A DNA stretch of 64,000 nt from an uncultured Sphaerochaeta sp. (GTDB taxonomy: Bacteria > Spirochaetota > Spirochaetia > Sphaerochaetales > Sphaerochaetaceae): NCBI RefSeq assembly GCF_963677315.1, contig NZ_OY781939.1, positions 2,666,001 to 2,730,000 of the forward strand, written 5' to 3'. Position numbers and translations under genes: made by a program. How positions within the stretch are numbered: the first letter of the stretch is position 1; each line of letters begins with the position of its first letter. Below the pieces are notes generated by a model that was given only the letters and a program-made list of their open reading frames with translations, was not told the DNA's origin and did no database searches. Positions 16,837-26,217 of the stretch are shown in pieces.

Positions 16837-19404
16837 ATGATTGAATCAGAAAAACAGTACTTGCTAAGGCGCCAGGCATTGCAAACTTCCTTGCAATCGA
16901 TTGAAACAATCCCTTTGATGGTTGCTGTCGCAGCCATAGGGTATGGAAAAACTACTGCAGTCAACCAATGGATGGAAACGCATCCCCAGTTACGATTTGC
17001 CTATGTGCATCTGCCACATGAAACGAGCAATGCAGACTATCTATGGAAGCGAATCATCAAGAGAATTCAACTGGTTGATCCAGATCTGGGAAAAGAGCTG
17101 GAGGCAATTCCTGTCCCTCGTACAGTTGAGGAGAGAGAGCTCTGCGCAGAGGTTATCGAGCGTGAGCTGTGTGATGATTCCTTGATACTTGTTTTGGATG
17201 ATTACCACCATGCAAAAAGCAAAGACTTGGATTTGCTCATAGAGCATCTTGCACAATATCCCAAACTTGGGTTGCATATATTGGTGCTCTCGAGAACCAG
17301 TGTAAGCTTGCCTGTTGATGAGTTGGTGCTCAAGGGATGCTGCAAGATGCTTCCTGCTGATGTCTTCCAGTTTGATAAGGAAGATATTCATGCCTATACC
17401 GAATTGTGTGGAGTGATACTCACTCCTGTCCAAGAGTATCAACTACTTACCATGAGTGAAGGATGGGTTGCAGCGATTCATCTTATACTGGAACAGTTTC
17501 GTAGTACGGGAAGACTTGCTCCCAGTACCTCCCTGTATCGTTTGATTGCAAGCAGTGAAATACCTCGTTATAGCAAGCAAAAGTTCTGGTTGCTACAAAT
17601 TCTTTCGGCCTTGCAGGAGTTCAATGCTTCCTTGGCAAGTAGCGTATGTGGGTGTGATATCTCACCCCTGATGGCGGAGCAGTTCGAACACGAGAGTTCA
17701 TTCATCTATCACGATGAAGAGAAGGGGATGTACCGTATGCATCCGTTATTCAGGGAGTATCTGCAGCAAGAATATGCAAAGCACTCTCTGCTGCAACAGA
17801 ACAACAAAGCACGACTTGACCCACTTCAGATTGATCTTGAAACCATATTTTTCCGTGCAGGAACGTGGTATCTTGAGCGTCAAACTCCAGTCCTTGGTTT
17901 TACGTACCTGCTGAAAGCTCATGCCTATGACACCATTATGGAGGAGTTTTCCAAGGCTTCAAGGAATCGCCTTCTCGACGCAGAACCTTCTTTCATTGTT
18001 TCCTTGTTCAATACCATCCCCAATGAAGTACGTAATCGACATTTCTATCCATGGCTGGCTTATATTGGTTTCTACATCACCAATATTGACATCACAGCAG
18101 CTGAGACGTTGCTCGCTGAGGTTCAGTCCGTCCTGCATGCAAGGCGCAAATCGCTTGGCGAACAACAGGTTCAAGCAATTGAAGGTGAAATGGCTCTTAT
18201 GAGAGCATATGCGTTTTTCAATGATGCGAAGGTGATGGCGCAGTATTTTCGTGAAGCTTTCAAATTACTCGGTGGTCGTTCCAAGATTGCAGATAAGGAT
18301 AAGATCATTACCTTTGGATCGCCGCACTCTCTCTACCTGTACTATAGAGAGAAGGGGAGCCTCGATGAAACCTTGAAAACTGTGCTTGCGATGTTTCCAT
18401 TTTACAGTGAGATGGCAGGTGGTTGTGGCAAGGGATTGGATGACCTGCTGGGTGCAGAGTACTGTCTTGAGCGGGGTGAAATGCAGAAAGCCCACATATG
18501 TGCTTACCGAGCATTCTACAAGGCATCTTCCCTTGATCAGCATGAGGTCATGCTCAGCGCCCAATTCTGTCTTGCCCGTCTTGCAGCCAGCAATGGAGAG
18601 ATCCAAGAGGCAATATCCATTATGGAATTGCAGAGAGAAAAAATTGCTGGACTCAATAGTCCTATTCTCCAAGCCTCCTATGATTTGTGTGTAGCCTACA
18701 TAGCATCAATGTTGAACAGACCTAATGACATTGCCAATTGGATCCGAAGTGGAGATGTAGTACACACTCCTATCTTGTATCATGCACAGGGATTCGTATA
18801 TCTGGTATATGGCAAGTTTCTTCTCATGCAAAAATCATACATCCAGCTAGAGATTCTCTGTGAGAAGATGAAAGAGACCTTCAGTACGTTCTCCAACCAG
18901 TTGGGATATCTCCACACATTTATTCAGGAAGCTATAGCAAAAAATCAGCTGTATGATGCAACCAGCGCAGAAATCTCCTTGCTTCGGGCATTGGAGATTG
19001 GGTTTGCTGATGGCTTGGTTGTGCCGTTTGCCGAGTATAGTTCAGACATCATGGACCTTCTGCTTACGGTAAAGAAACGTTATCAAACAGGGGTGCTTCT
19101 TCCCCACAGTGCCCAGTCCATAGCCTTTTCGTCCTACCTGGACAAGGTTATCTCGCTTGTGATCGATTATTTTGCCACCATGAAAGACGGGCTTGATGAT
19201 GTGAAGGTATTGAAAATGCTCAGTAGTCGTGAACTCGAAATCCTCACCTTGCTTACACAAGGGAAAACGAACCAGTCAATTGCGAAACAGCTTTTTGTTG
19301 CAGAGGTAACGGTAAGGAAGCATCTGACTGCCCTGTATAAAAAGCTTGCAGTTCGTGGACGAGCTGAAGCCGTCAGACGAGCTCTTGAGCTAGGTATCGT
19401 CTAA
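16837..19404 (+). CDS. LuxR-family transcriptional regulator, MalT-like (STAND ATPase)
   Basis: An 855-residue regulator with MalT architecture. The Walker A motif is in AAIGYGKTTAVNQW (about residues 30-43) and the Walker B-like motif is LVLDDYHH (about 118). A winged-helix region follows, then TPR-like helical repeats for inducer sensing, and a C-terminal LuxR helix-turn-helix (LSSRELEILTLLTQGKTNQS to RAEAVRRALELG, about 792-852). ATP- and inducer-dependent activation is known for MalT; the inducer here is unknown. Position suggests control of surface proteins: the outer-membrane-protein/lipoprotein pair diverges from it and the four-lipoprotein operon follows it, and GTATCG palindromes lie on both sides. 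Confidence 0.92.
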   Translation: MIESEKQYLLRRQALQTSLQSIETIPLMVAVAAIGYGKTTAVNQWMETHPQLRFAYVHLPHETSNADYLWKRIIKRIQLVDPDLGKELEAIPVPRTVEERELCAEVIERELCDDSLILVLDDYHHAKSKDLDLLIEHLAQYPKLGLHILVLSRTSVSLPVDELVLKGCCKMLPADVFQFDKEDIHAYTELCGVILTPVQEYQLLTMSEGWVAAIHLILEQFRSTGRLAPSTSLYRLIASSEIPRYSKQKFWLLQILSALQEFNASLASSVCGCDISPLMAEQFEHESSFIYHDEEKGMYRMHPLFREYLQQEYAKHSLLQQNNKARLDPLQIDLETIFFRAGTWYLERQTPVLGFTYLLKAHAYDTIMEEFSKASRNRLLDAEPSFIVSLFNTIPNEVRNRHFYPWLAYIGFYITNIDITAAETLLAEVQSVLHARRKSLGEQQVQAIEGEMALMRAYAFFNDAKVMAQYFREAFKLLGGRSKIADKDKIITFGSPHSLYLYYREKGSLDETLKTVLAMFPFYSEMAGGCGKGLDDLLGAEYCLERGEMQKAHICAYRAFYKASSLDQHEVMLSAQFCLARLAASNGEIQEAISIMELQREKIAGLNSPILQASYDLCVAYIASMLNRPNDIANWIRSGDVVHTPILYHAQGFVYLVYGKFLLMQKSYIQLEILCEKMKETFSTFSNQLGYLHTFIQEAIAKNQLYDATSAEISLLRALEIGFADGLVVPFAEYSSDIMDLLLTVKKRYQTGVLLPHSAQSIAFSSYLDKVISLVIDYFATMKDGLDDVKVLKMLSSRELEILTLLTQGKTNQSIAKQLFVAEVTVRKHLTALYKKLAVRGRAEAVRRALELGIV

Positions 19405-19405
19405 A

Positions 19406-19421
19406 GTATCGGAAGCGATAC
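19406..19421. promoter_or_regulatory. Palindrome GTATCGGAAGCGATAC between the LuxR gene and the lipoprotein operon
   Basis: The repeat extends by one matched base on each side (AGTATCG-GAAG-CGATACT). It starts one base after the LuxR stop codon and lies 160 bases before the first lipoprotein start. It is nearly the same as the copy at 16671-16686, so it is a candidate operator for the operon. An alternative reading is a weak transcription terminator, but no T run follows. Confidence 0.6.
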
Positions 19422-19581
19422 TGTCTCCCCAATAAATACACTCGTTACAATCTGTCATGGAATGGCCATATGTCATGCCTGTATGTTTCATGATGTTCCC
19501 TCTGTGTGAAAATACGTAAGAGGTGAACGTAGAGGAAGCTGGCATGTGTCATTTCGTGATTGGGAAAAGGAGATAGACACA

Positions 19582-21090
19582 ATGAAGAGGCGATGGAGCA
19601 GTTACCTAATGCTTGCAATGACATTCCTTGCATTTTTTATTATTCCGGGGTGTAGCATGGAATCGGGAGTGCCTGAAGGAAGTCTTGTTATCCAAGTGCA
19701 AGAGGCAATGACCAGGAACATCTTTGAAAGTACCAATACCCTTACTGGTGATGGTATGAATATTAAGGGGTACAAGATTACTCTCATTCCTCCAGGAACT
19801 GATAAGGGCTTTATTGGAATGGTGTATCATCGCCCTGCTGATGGCTCTCCCATTGTTCTAGAGGCTTTGGCTCCTGGTGATTGGGAGCTAAAAATTGCCG
19901 GGTTCAATGGTTGGAATGATACCACCAAAGAAGTCTCCGGTGAGCAGATTGCTTACTTGAGGCCAGAGAAAGATACTTATACGTCTCAGGGTTCTATTGA
20001 ATTCTCCATCCAGCGCGGGAAGATTACCACAATCAGCAGTGCTGAGGCTGTCTTGGTTCCTATGCGGAGTGATACCGGAGCTTTGGATATTGTGATTGAC
20101 TGGTCTGCACTGAATTCTGTGGATGAACAGAAACTCTACAATAATCCTGATGTAAGTGTAAAAGTTACCCAGATTAATGATAGATTCAGCAACTATCCAA
20201 CCACGAATTGGAACGACGCATCTAGCACATCAGTTACTACCGAGACAAAAGCAGGTACTTTGGATGCTGGGGGAAATTCCTCCACAATCTCCTTTACCGC
20301 ACTTCCTGTCGGGTGGTATGAGGTAGTTGCCACCTTGACCTCCTCCAGTAGTCAGACCAGCAACGTTACTCAGCTGAAACGTATGGGGTATGTGCGAGTC
20401 ATTGATGATGGTGCTAGTGCAGATGCGGTTAAAACAACTGGGACATTCACCATTACTGATGCAACCAGCTTCGCAACAGGAAGCCTCGATCTCTCAATCA
20501 GTGAGGAGATGGATCCTCTTACCGTAAGCTTCACGGAGATAGGAAGTCCTGAAGGTATCAACTACCCGAATTCTGATGGATTTGGCTCAGAAGCATACGG
20601 TTCCTTTGAAGCCGAAGCCATTGGTGCGGATACAGCAAACACCTTGAGCTATGCCTGGTATGTGAATGGGGAGTTGGTAAGTGACCAAACTGCTGCTTCC
20701 ATGATCTATTCCTTCAGCGAGGCTGGCCAATACACGGTTACAGCGGTGGTGTATGAGAAAAATGGAGAGACTGCAGTCAACTGGGGTAGTGCATCCCATG
20801 AGGTGGTGGTCGGCTCTGGTCTTGGAACGAAAGAGTTGCTGAATGTTTCCATTGCAACTAACACAACAGATACCTACGAGGTAACCGTTACCGATCAATC
20901 AAATAATTCTGTTACAGGCCTTACCTATGTCTGGTATGGAGACGACGGAGTATTCCTTGCGAAAACAACGAGCAACTCATACACGGTATCTATTTCACAA
21001 GGACTATGTGTCTTTGCCTACGAGCTCGATAGCACTACTGGAGCCCTGACTCGTTGGGGGAGCGATACGTTTGAAATTGGCTTTAATTAA
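19582..21090 (+). CDS. Modular surface lipoprotein A (PKD-like)
   Basis: A 502-residue lipoprotein with lipobox FFIIPGC. A conserved N-terminal module carries an ITL strand, then APGDWELKIAGFNGW, then an IQRGKITTISS strand and a GALDIVIDWS strand. A second module contains LPVGWYEVVATL and GSLDLSISEEMDPLTVSF. A PKD-like domain has LSYAWYVNGELVSD and SFSEAGQYTVTAV, followed by a second, weaker one (LTYVWYGDDG). It is the first gene of a four-gene operon of paralogues. Start ATG 19582 has AAAAGGAG upstream; a start at 19546 would put 12 polar residues before the signal peptide. The function is unknown; adhesion or glycan contact is a guess from the domain types. Confidence 0.8.
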   Translation: MKRRWSSYLMLAMTFLAFFIIPGCSMESGVPEGSLVIQVQEAMTRNIFESTNTLTGDGMNIKGYKITLIPPGTDKGFIGMVYHRPADGSPIVLEALAPGDWELKIAGFNGWNDTTKEVSGEQIAYLRPEKDTYTSQGSIEFSIQRGKITTISSAEAVLVPMRSDTGALDIVIDWSALNSVDEQKLYNNPDVSVKVTQINDRFSNYPTTNWNDASSTSVTTETKAGTLDAGGNSSTISFTALPVGWYEVVATLTSSSSQTSNVTQLKRMGYVRVIDDGASADAVKTTGTFTITDATSFATGSLDLSISEEMDPLTVSFTEIGSPEGINYPNSDGFGSEAYGSFEAEAIGADTANTLSYAWYVNGELVSDQTAASMIYSFSEAGQYTVTAVVYEKNGETAVNWGSASHEVVVGSGLGTKELLNVSIATNTTDTYEVTVTDQSNNSVTGLTYVWYGDDGVFLAKTTSNSYTVSISQGLCVFAYELDSTTGALTRWGSDTFEIGFN

Positions 21091-21108
21091 AATAGGAATA
21101 TCAACGTG

Positions 21109-22308
21109 ATGAGAAACAGGGGCAACGAACAGAGGATATTCAACAGACTGCCTATCTTCTTGATTGGCTCTTTCGTTGTGCTTCTGCTCTTTGCCTCCTG
21201 CACTGCTTCGCCAGGAGGAGCGGTCCATATTTCCTTGGACCGCTCAATAGAGAAAACTAAAGAAACAGCTTTCATAAACCCTGACCTAGACAACGAGATT
21301 GCCAGCTATGATCTTACCCTCTATGGTCCTGAGCGTACGACCCTTATCATGGAGCGAACGATCAGCTCTGAGGTACAGCAGACCACATTCGATACCTTGC
21401 CTACCGGGACTTGGAAGATTCGGGTACAGGCAAAAAATGCAGAGGGCAAGATTGTTCGCTCTCTTGGGTATGACGCTACCCTCCGTGATCGATTGATCTC
21501 CTTTGAGGTGAGGCGGGGTGAGGTTTCAGTTGTTGATTGTACCTTGGTTCCTTATTGGGTAGGAGAGGGAGAGCTTTCCCTCTCCTTAGACTGGTCCCTT
21601 GTTGATCTCGATCTCCTCTCTACCAAACCAGGTTTGGCAGTGTCCATAACCCCTTTGAGTGAGGTGTCATCCTTACAAGGGGTGCAAGTTGCTACCCCTC
21701 TGGGTGGGTACACCATCACCGGCCAAGAGGCAGATGATGCTCTCTCTGTAGAGCTCTCACCGGAAAAAGGAATGCTTCCAGATGGAAGAGCTATCCAGCT
21801 CTCGTATAATAACCTCCCGGCTGGGCTGTATGAAATCTCGGTAGAACTCCTTACAGATGCATCTTCTGTAAGGCTCTGGAAAGGAGTTCGGTTTGCGAGC
21901 GTTATGGATGGAGGGATCACTTCCTTGGATATCTCCTTGCTTGATCCAAACCTCCAGACAGGAAGTATAAAGATCCCGATAGAGGAACATCTCGATCCTC
22001 TTGGGGTTTCATTCACTTCCACTGCTCCCTCGACCTTGGACCCTGGTCAGAAAGGGGAATTCACCGTTGCAGTCACCGGACAAGGAAGTGAATCTTCTCT
22101 GTCCTATACCTGGTATGTGAATGGAGAAAAGGTGGAAAGCGAAACTGAAAGCAATGAGGTTCCCCCAGAGATCCTTCTCTATAGTTTTACAGAAGCTGGT
22201 CAGTACACCATCACCAGTAGCGTAACGGAAGAAGATAGCGGTGGGAATCTTACCAACTGGGGAATGGCACAGTGGGAGCTCACGGTGGAACAAGGGGAGG
22301 TTGACTGA
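21109..22308 (+). CDS. Modular surface lipoprotein B (PKD-like)
   Basis: A 399-residue lipoprotein (lipobox LLFASC). It repeats the layout of its upstream neighbour: a first module with LPTGTWKIRVQAKNAEG and VRRGEVSVVDCTLVPY, a second with LPAGLYEISVELL and GSIKIPIEEHLDPLGVSF, and a PKD-like end with LSYTWYVNGEKVES and SFTEAGQYTITSSV. Only 18 bp separate it from the previous stop, and its own stop overlaps the next start (TGATG), so the operon is tightly coupled. ATG 21109 is preferred; the frame also offers GTG 21106 directly before it. No catalytic motif is visible. Confidence 0.8.
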   Translation: MRNRGNEQRIFNRLPIFLIGSFVVLLLFASCTASPGGAVHISLDRSIEKTKETAFINPDLDNEIASYDLTLYGPERTTLIMERTISSEVQQTTFDTLPTGTWKIRVQAKNAEGKIVRSLGYDATLRDRLISFEVRRGEVSVVDCTLVPYWVGEGELSLSLDWSLVDLDLLSTKPGLAVSITPLSEVSSLQGVQVATPLGGYTITGQEADDALSVELSPEKGMLPDGRAIQLSYNNLPAGLYEISVELLTDASSVRLWKGVRFASVMDGGITSLDISLLDPNLQTGSIKIPIEEHLDPLGVSFTSTAPSTLDPGQKGEFTVAVTGQGSESSLSYTWYVNGEKVESETESNEVPPEILLYSFTEAGQYTITSSVTEEDSGGNLTNWGMAQWELTVEQGEVD

Positions 22309-23852
22309 TGAAACATATTCGCCCCTCTTTGATTCTGCTTTTTGTTCTCTCTTTCCTGTTTCTTTATAGTGGTTGTGCTGAGTATAGCTCCACTGAATCT
22401 GGGAGACTCGCGATTCATTTTTCTGAGCCAAAGGCAAGGGAAATCTATCTTCCTTCCATCCCCTTGGATATAGCCTCCTACAAGATTACGTTGACCAGTG
22501 GGAGTGAGACGAAAACTTATGAGGTGGGAAAACAAGATTCCTTGGTTATCGAAGGACTGCTTCCTGGAATCTGGACCATCGAGGTTGCCGGTTACAACGG
22601 TTGGGACGCTTCAGCTTCCCAGGTAAGTGGCCAACAGGTGGCGACTTTGGAAAAGAACCAAGAGGGAAACCGTCTGGTTGCATGCAGTGTGAAACGAGGG
22701 GAGGTTACCTCGACCTCCCTTGCCATGGTACCTTTCAGTGAGGGGACTGGTACGCTTACCTTGACCGTAAACTGGCCGCAAGAAAACCAAGGATCTTCCC
22801 TCATACTAAACAATCCAATACTCGATGTGTACATCAAGGGGTATAATGCCCATGGCAGTGTGTATGAAGACAACAGTAGTTATACAAAGTCATTGTTAAT
22901 GCCCGGTACTGTAAACTTTTTTACTGCAATACTTCTCAACATGCCTCCTGGCTGGTATGAGATCCAGACCCGCCTTATTCCCCAGAATGCCACAGGGGAT
23001 GCAACCCTCTTCTATCGAAACTTAGACTTTGCCCAGGTAGTACCCAATGATACAACAGGTACAATCGGGGTGTTGGATATTACCGATGAGATGTTGGTAA
23101 CCGGCTCTATAGACTGGAGCTTTTCTGAGGATATGGAGCAAGCCCTGGAGAACCTTTCTATTAACCAAGTCAGAGCTGATGAGGTTGACTATGCTGGAGT
23201 TATCCAGCACTTCTCCTGTACCTATGAGAGCCCCACAGCCTCTTACCAGTGGTATGTGGATGGCGTTGCTGTCACTGGAGAAACCAATCAAACCTTTTCC
23301 TATAATTTCAGTAACCATGGATTACACCGTGTCATGGTGGCAGTGCAAGACGGAGGGGTCGTCAATGGAGAGGAAATCATCATGGACATAAAACCAGCCT
23401 ACACTGTAGGCAACCATGGCCAAGCAGGGGGCTGGGTTTTCTACTGTGATACTGAGGGGCTCTATGAAGGGTGGACCTATTTGGAAGGTGCTCCCGAAGA
23501 TCTGGCTACTCCAATGGCTTGGAGCAATATTACTAATGTACTTGTTGGAACCTCTAGGGATATAGGGAGCGGTGAGGCAAATACTGCTGCAATCATAGCC
23601 CAAGAAGGGCATACCAGCAGTGCAGCACTTGCTTGTACCCAATCTGATTATGGAAATTTTACCGATTGGTTCTTGCCATCTGTTGATGAGTTGGAAGTTT
23701 TCATTGCGAATAATACGGATTTTGCTAAGTCGGTGGCATCAGCTTATCATTGGAGTTCTACAGATAGATACACGAGCTTCGCAAATATCAGCTCATCAAT
23801 GTTAAAAACAAAGAATAATGAGTATGAAGTTCGTCCCATACGATCATTCTAG
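22308..23852 (+). CDS. Modular surface lipoprotein C with DUF1566/Lcl-type C-terminal domain
   Basis: A 514-residue lipoprotein (lipobox FLYSGC) overlapping the previous stop by one base. The N-terminal module is shared with its neighbours (LPGIWTIEVAGYNGW, VKRGEVTSTSLAMVPF, GTLTLTVNW), as is the second (MPPGWYEIQTRL). A PKD-like domain (ASYQWYVDGVAVTG) precedes a C-terminal DUF1566/Lcl-like domain. That domain opens with YTVGNHGQAGGWVFY, continues through WTYLEGAPEDL, FTDWFLPSVDELEVF and YHWSST, and ends EVRPIRSF. Such domains occur in cell-surface proteins of many bacteria with poorly known roles, some lectin-like. Confidence 0.8.
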   Translation: MKHIRPSLILLFVLSFLFLYSGCAEYSSTESGRLAIHFSEPKAREIYLPSIPLDIASYKITLTSGSETKTYEVGKQDSLVIEGLLPGIWTIEVAGYNGWDASASQVSGQQVATLEKNQEGNRLVACSVKRGEVTSTSLAMVPFSEGTGTLTLTVNWPQENQGSSLILNNPILDVYIKGYNAHGSVYEDNSSYTKSLLMPGTVNFFTAILLNMPPGWYEIQTRLIPQNATGDATLFYRNLDFAQVVPNDTTGTIGVLDITDEMLVTGSIDWSFSEDMEQALENLSINQVRADEVDYAGVIQHFSCTYESPTASYQWYVDGVAVTGETNQTFSYNFSNHGLHRVMVAVQDGGVVNGEEIIMDIKPAYTVGNHGQAGGWVFYCDTEGLYEGWTYLEGAPEDLATPMAWSNITNVLVGTSRDIGSGEANTAAIIAQEGHTSSAALACTQSDYGNFTDWFLPSVDELEVFIANNTDFAKSVASAYHWSSTDRYTSFANISSSMLKTKNNEYEVRPIRSF

Positions 23853-23865
23853 GGAGTTGAGATAG

Positions 23866-25743
23866 ATGCGTAAGATGAAAGAGAGACAACAAAGCAAAAT
23901 AACACTAATCATACTTGCGATGATGTTTCTGTTTGCGTTCTCTTCCTGTGATATGAGTCTTGCTCCAGAGGGCGTGCTGAGTGTAACCATTGTTGAACCA
24001 AGTAACGAAAAGTCCCTGAACGTTGAACCTGAAGGTGTTGACATTGTGGTTCAGACATACACGATTACCCTAACCAAGGGTGACGGTACTGTGGTTACAA
24101 CCACTACAAGCAAAGGAAGTGATACCTCCTATGTCATTGATGGGCTTACGGTTGGAAGCTGGAGTATGCAGGTTGTTGGAAAGAACAGCGCTGGAAACAT
24201 CGTAGCTGAACTGGAGGGAGGTCCTCTTGCTGTAGGCGTTCAGCGTGGGAAGGTGAGTGAGGTGTCTGCTCGTATCGTTCCCTGCTCTGGCAATGGTACC
24301 TTGTCCCTCAGCTTGGCTATTGAAGGTACGTATGATCAATTGAACGACCCTCTTGTTACCGTCAAAGTTATGGACGAGAGTGGAGCTACCGTATCCATGA
24401 CAACACACGCTGTTCCCTTCAATGGGCTTGATGAACTGAATATTTCATTGCCAGCCGGTTGGTATCAGGCGCATATGCAGCTGAAGGATGGGATGAGTAT
24501 CCAAGATGTACAGGCTTTCTATCCACACATTGTTGAAGGAAAGGTGACCACTCAGTCAGTGCTCTTTGAGGTCGGCTCCTACAATATCGGGGATATCGGT
24601 CCGGCTGGTGGATTGGTGTTTTATGCATATGATGAAGAAACAGAGCTAGATGCAGTTGGAACAAATGATGCATCTATACATGGACCGATCAGGTCCACCA
24701 TCGATGGCTACTCTGGGATGAAGTTCTTTGACTCAGGATCATATCTGGAATTGTCCCAGGATCTTGCCATTATTCCCAATGTGTTTGAGGCAAAGGTCTA
24801 TGTGTATAGCGATCATAAAGCCACAGACAGGGTAGGGATTGTTGCAGGCAATTATGATGGAACCACAGGGGCTGTAAATACCCATACCATGGGATGGGAA
24901 GTATATACCAATGGGAATCCCAGAATATGGTGGGACGGGGGAACCCGTGATATCGTCTACAGCTATGATGTCCGCAAGGATCAGTGGATCCATTTGAAGT
25001 GGGTTCGTGATGAGAGTGCTGGTAAAATCCGTCTCTTTGTTGATGACGGGGATGCAGACGGAAAGGGCGCTGACGTATTTGAGGTTACTACTTTGGTGCG
25101 AAACCTGAATAATGGCGCAATCGGAGCCGGAAATGATGTATATCTTGATGCCACTGGGAGAAAGCTTCGCATCGGGAGCGACTATCCCAATACCCGTCAA
25201 GCCTTCAAGGGCTATATAGCAGATGTGAAGATCTATGATGATCAAGAGAATCTTGTGTTGCATTATCCGATGAAACGGTACCTGGAAGCAGCTCCTGATG
25301 ACCTACGGGTACTGAGCGATGGGACTGTTACGTGTGATAGCTCTCTTCCTGGCTATGAGACAGCAACCAGCCAATTCCCCTTTGGCAGCTATGGAGCTAC
25401 AGAGACCTACCAAAACCTAGGCTCTGGGAGGCTCTCCACGGAGAATTTGGTTGCTGCTGGTGGAGCCACTGATGAGTATGCTCCTCGTCTTGCATCTGTC
25501 CTTGTGCATAATGGGTATGATGACTGGTTCCTTCCCAGTAAGGCGGAGATGGAAGAGATGGTTACGGTTTTACACAACCAATACAATCCTCTCTCTACCT
25601 TCCAGGAAGATTCCTTATATTGGACCTCTACACAATTCAATGATACCGCAGCGTACATTCAAAAATTCTCTCCCTCTTACGTGCCTGCTACTTTTGTAAG
25701 CAATAATACTGCGTTACATGTACGGCCTGCCCGTTTCCTGTAA
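23866..25743 (+). CDS. Modular surface lipoprotein D: DUF1566-type domain with an inserted LamG domain
   Basis: A 625-residue lipoprotein (lipobox FAFSSC), last of the operon. The shared N-terminal module is present (LTVGSWSMQVVGKNSAG, VQRGKVSEVSARIVP, LPAGWYQAHMQL) but there is no PKD domain. The DUF1566-type domain starts at GDIGPAGGLVFYAY (about residue 245) and resumes at YLEAAPDDL (about 471), ending with DDWFLPSKAEMEEM, LYWTSTQF and HVRPARFL. Between the halves lies about 215 residues with LamG/concanavalin-like features (KFFDSGSYLELS, WIHLKWVRDESAGKIRLFVD, FKGYIADVKIYDD). Lipoprotein C has the same two flanks directly joined. A glycan-binding role is inferred from LamG. Confidence 0.82.
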   Translation: MRKMKERQQSKITLIILAMMFLFAFSSCDMSLAPEGVLSVTIVEPSNEKSLNVEPEGVDIVVQTYTITLTKGDGTVVTTTTSKGSDTSYVIDGLTVGSWSMQVVGKNSAGNIVAELEGGPLAVGVQRGKVSEVSARIVPCSGNGTLSLSLAIEGTYDQLNDPLVTVKVMDESGATVSMTTHAVPFNGLDELNISLPAGWYQAHMQLKDGMSIQDVQAFYPHIVEGKVTTQSVLFEVGSYNIGDIGPAGGLVFYAYDEETELDAVGTNDASIHGPIRSTIDGYSGMKFFDSGSYLELSQDLAIIPNVFEAKVYVYSDHKATDRVGIVAGNYDGTTGAVNTHTMGWEVYTNGNPRIWWDGGTRDIVYSYDVRKDQWIHLKWVRDESAGKIRLFVDDGDADGKGADVFEVTTLVRNLNNGAIGAGNDVYLDATGRKLRIGSDYPNTRQAFKGYIADVKIYDDQENLVLHYPMKRYLEAAPDDLRVLSDGTVTCDSSLPGYETATSQFPFGSYGATETYQNLGSGRLSTENLVAAGGATDEYAPRLASVLVHNGYDDWFLPSKAEMEEMVTVLHNQYNPLSTFQEDSLYWTSTQFNDTAAYIQKFSPSYVPATFVSNNTALHVRPARFL

Positions 25744-26217
25744 GAGTTTGTATTTCGGGCATTCAGGATGCATGGGTTTCAGTTGAAAGTTGGTCGACAT
25801 GTCTACTAACTTTCAGAAGCAGGTATATCTCTCTCTTCATCTGTTGTTCCTATGATCATTGGTGGGGTGAAAGCACAATCTCTAGGTAGGGATGAACTGC
25901 TTGCTCTGGGGAATTCTTGCCCTCCTTTGATACTCTTTTTGTAGGTTTAGAAGACAAATCTATGCAGGAAAAATCCCAGAAAAGTCTGCTTAGAGCTATA
26001 TATGAGGTAAAAATCGACAGAAGTACAAAACTGATGGATTCCCAGTATTTATATAGTAATGTTGATGATTTATTCAAAAATACACAGAGTAATATGCTTT
26101 TTATCACAATAAAACAACTCATTTTTTTTATGGAAACGTCGTTTTTAAGCCGGTGTGGTTGAATAATCGGGCCATACATGCAATGATTAGGTATAACCTT
26201 ATCCATAGGGAGAAAAT
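25744..26217. other. AT-rich intergenic spacer with a hairpin
   Basis: No convincing gene. The part at about 25,930-26,150 is notably A/T-rich compared with its neighbours, and short frames on both strands there have no ribosome-binding site or recognisable protein. The spacer must hold the pckG promoter; I could not assign a clear -35/-10 pair. It may be a decayed insertion. Confidence 0.4.
25784..25815. terminator. Hairpin after the lipoprotein operon
   Basis: TGAAAGTTGGT (25784-25794) pairs with ACTAACTTTCA (25805-25815), with one G-T wobble across a 10-base loop. It lies 41 bases after the operon stop. No T run follows, so it may be an attenuating or protective stem rather than an intrinsic terminator. 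Confidence 0.45.

Noticed and set aside
20877..20895. GGTAACCGTTACC palindrome resembling a LacI-type operator
   Set aside because: It is inside lipoprotein A coding for VTVTD and lacks the ATG/CAT outer bases of the other operators.
25917..26162. 81-codon plus-strand frame and an overlapping 126-codon minus-strand frame in the gap before pckG
   Set aside because: A/T-rich sequence, non-ATG or poorly placed starts, no ribosome-binding site, no recognisable protein.
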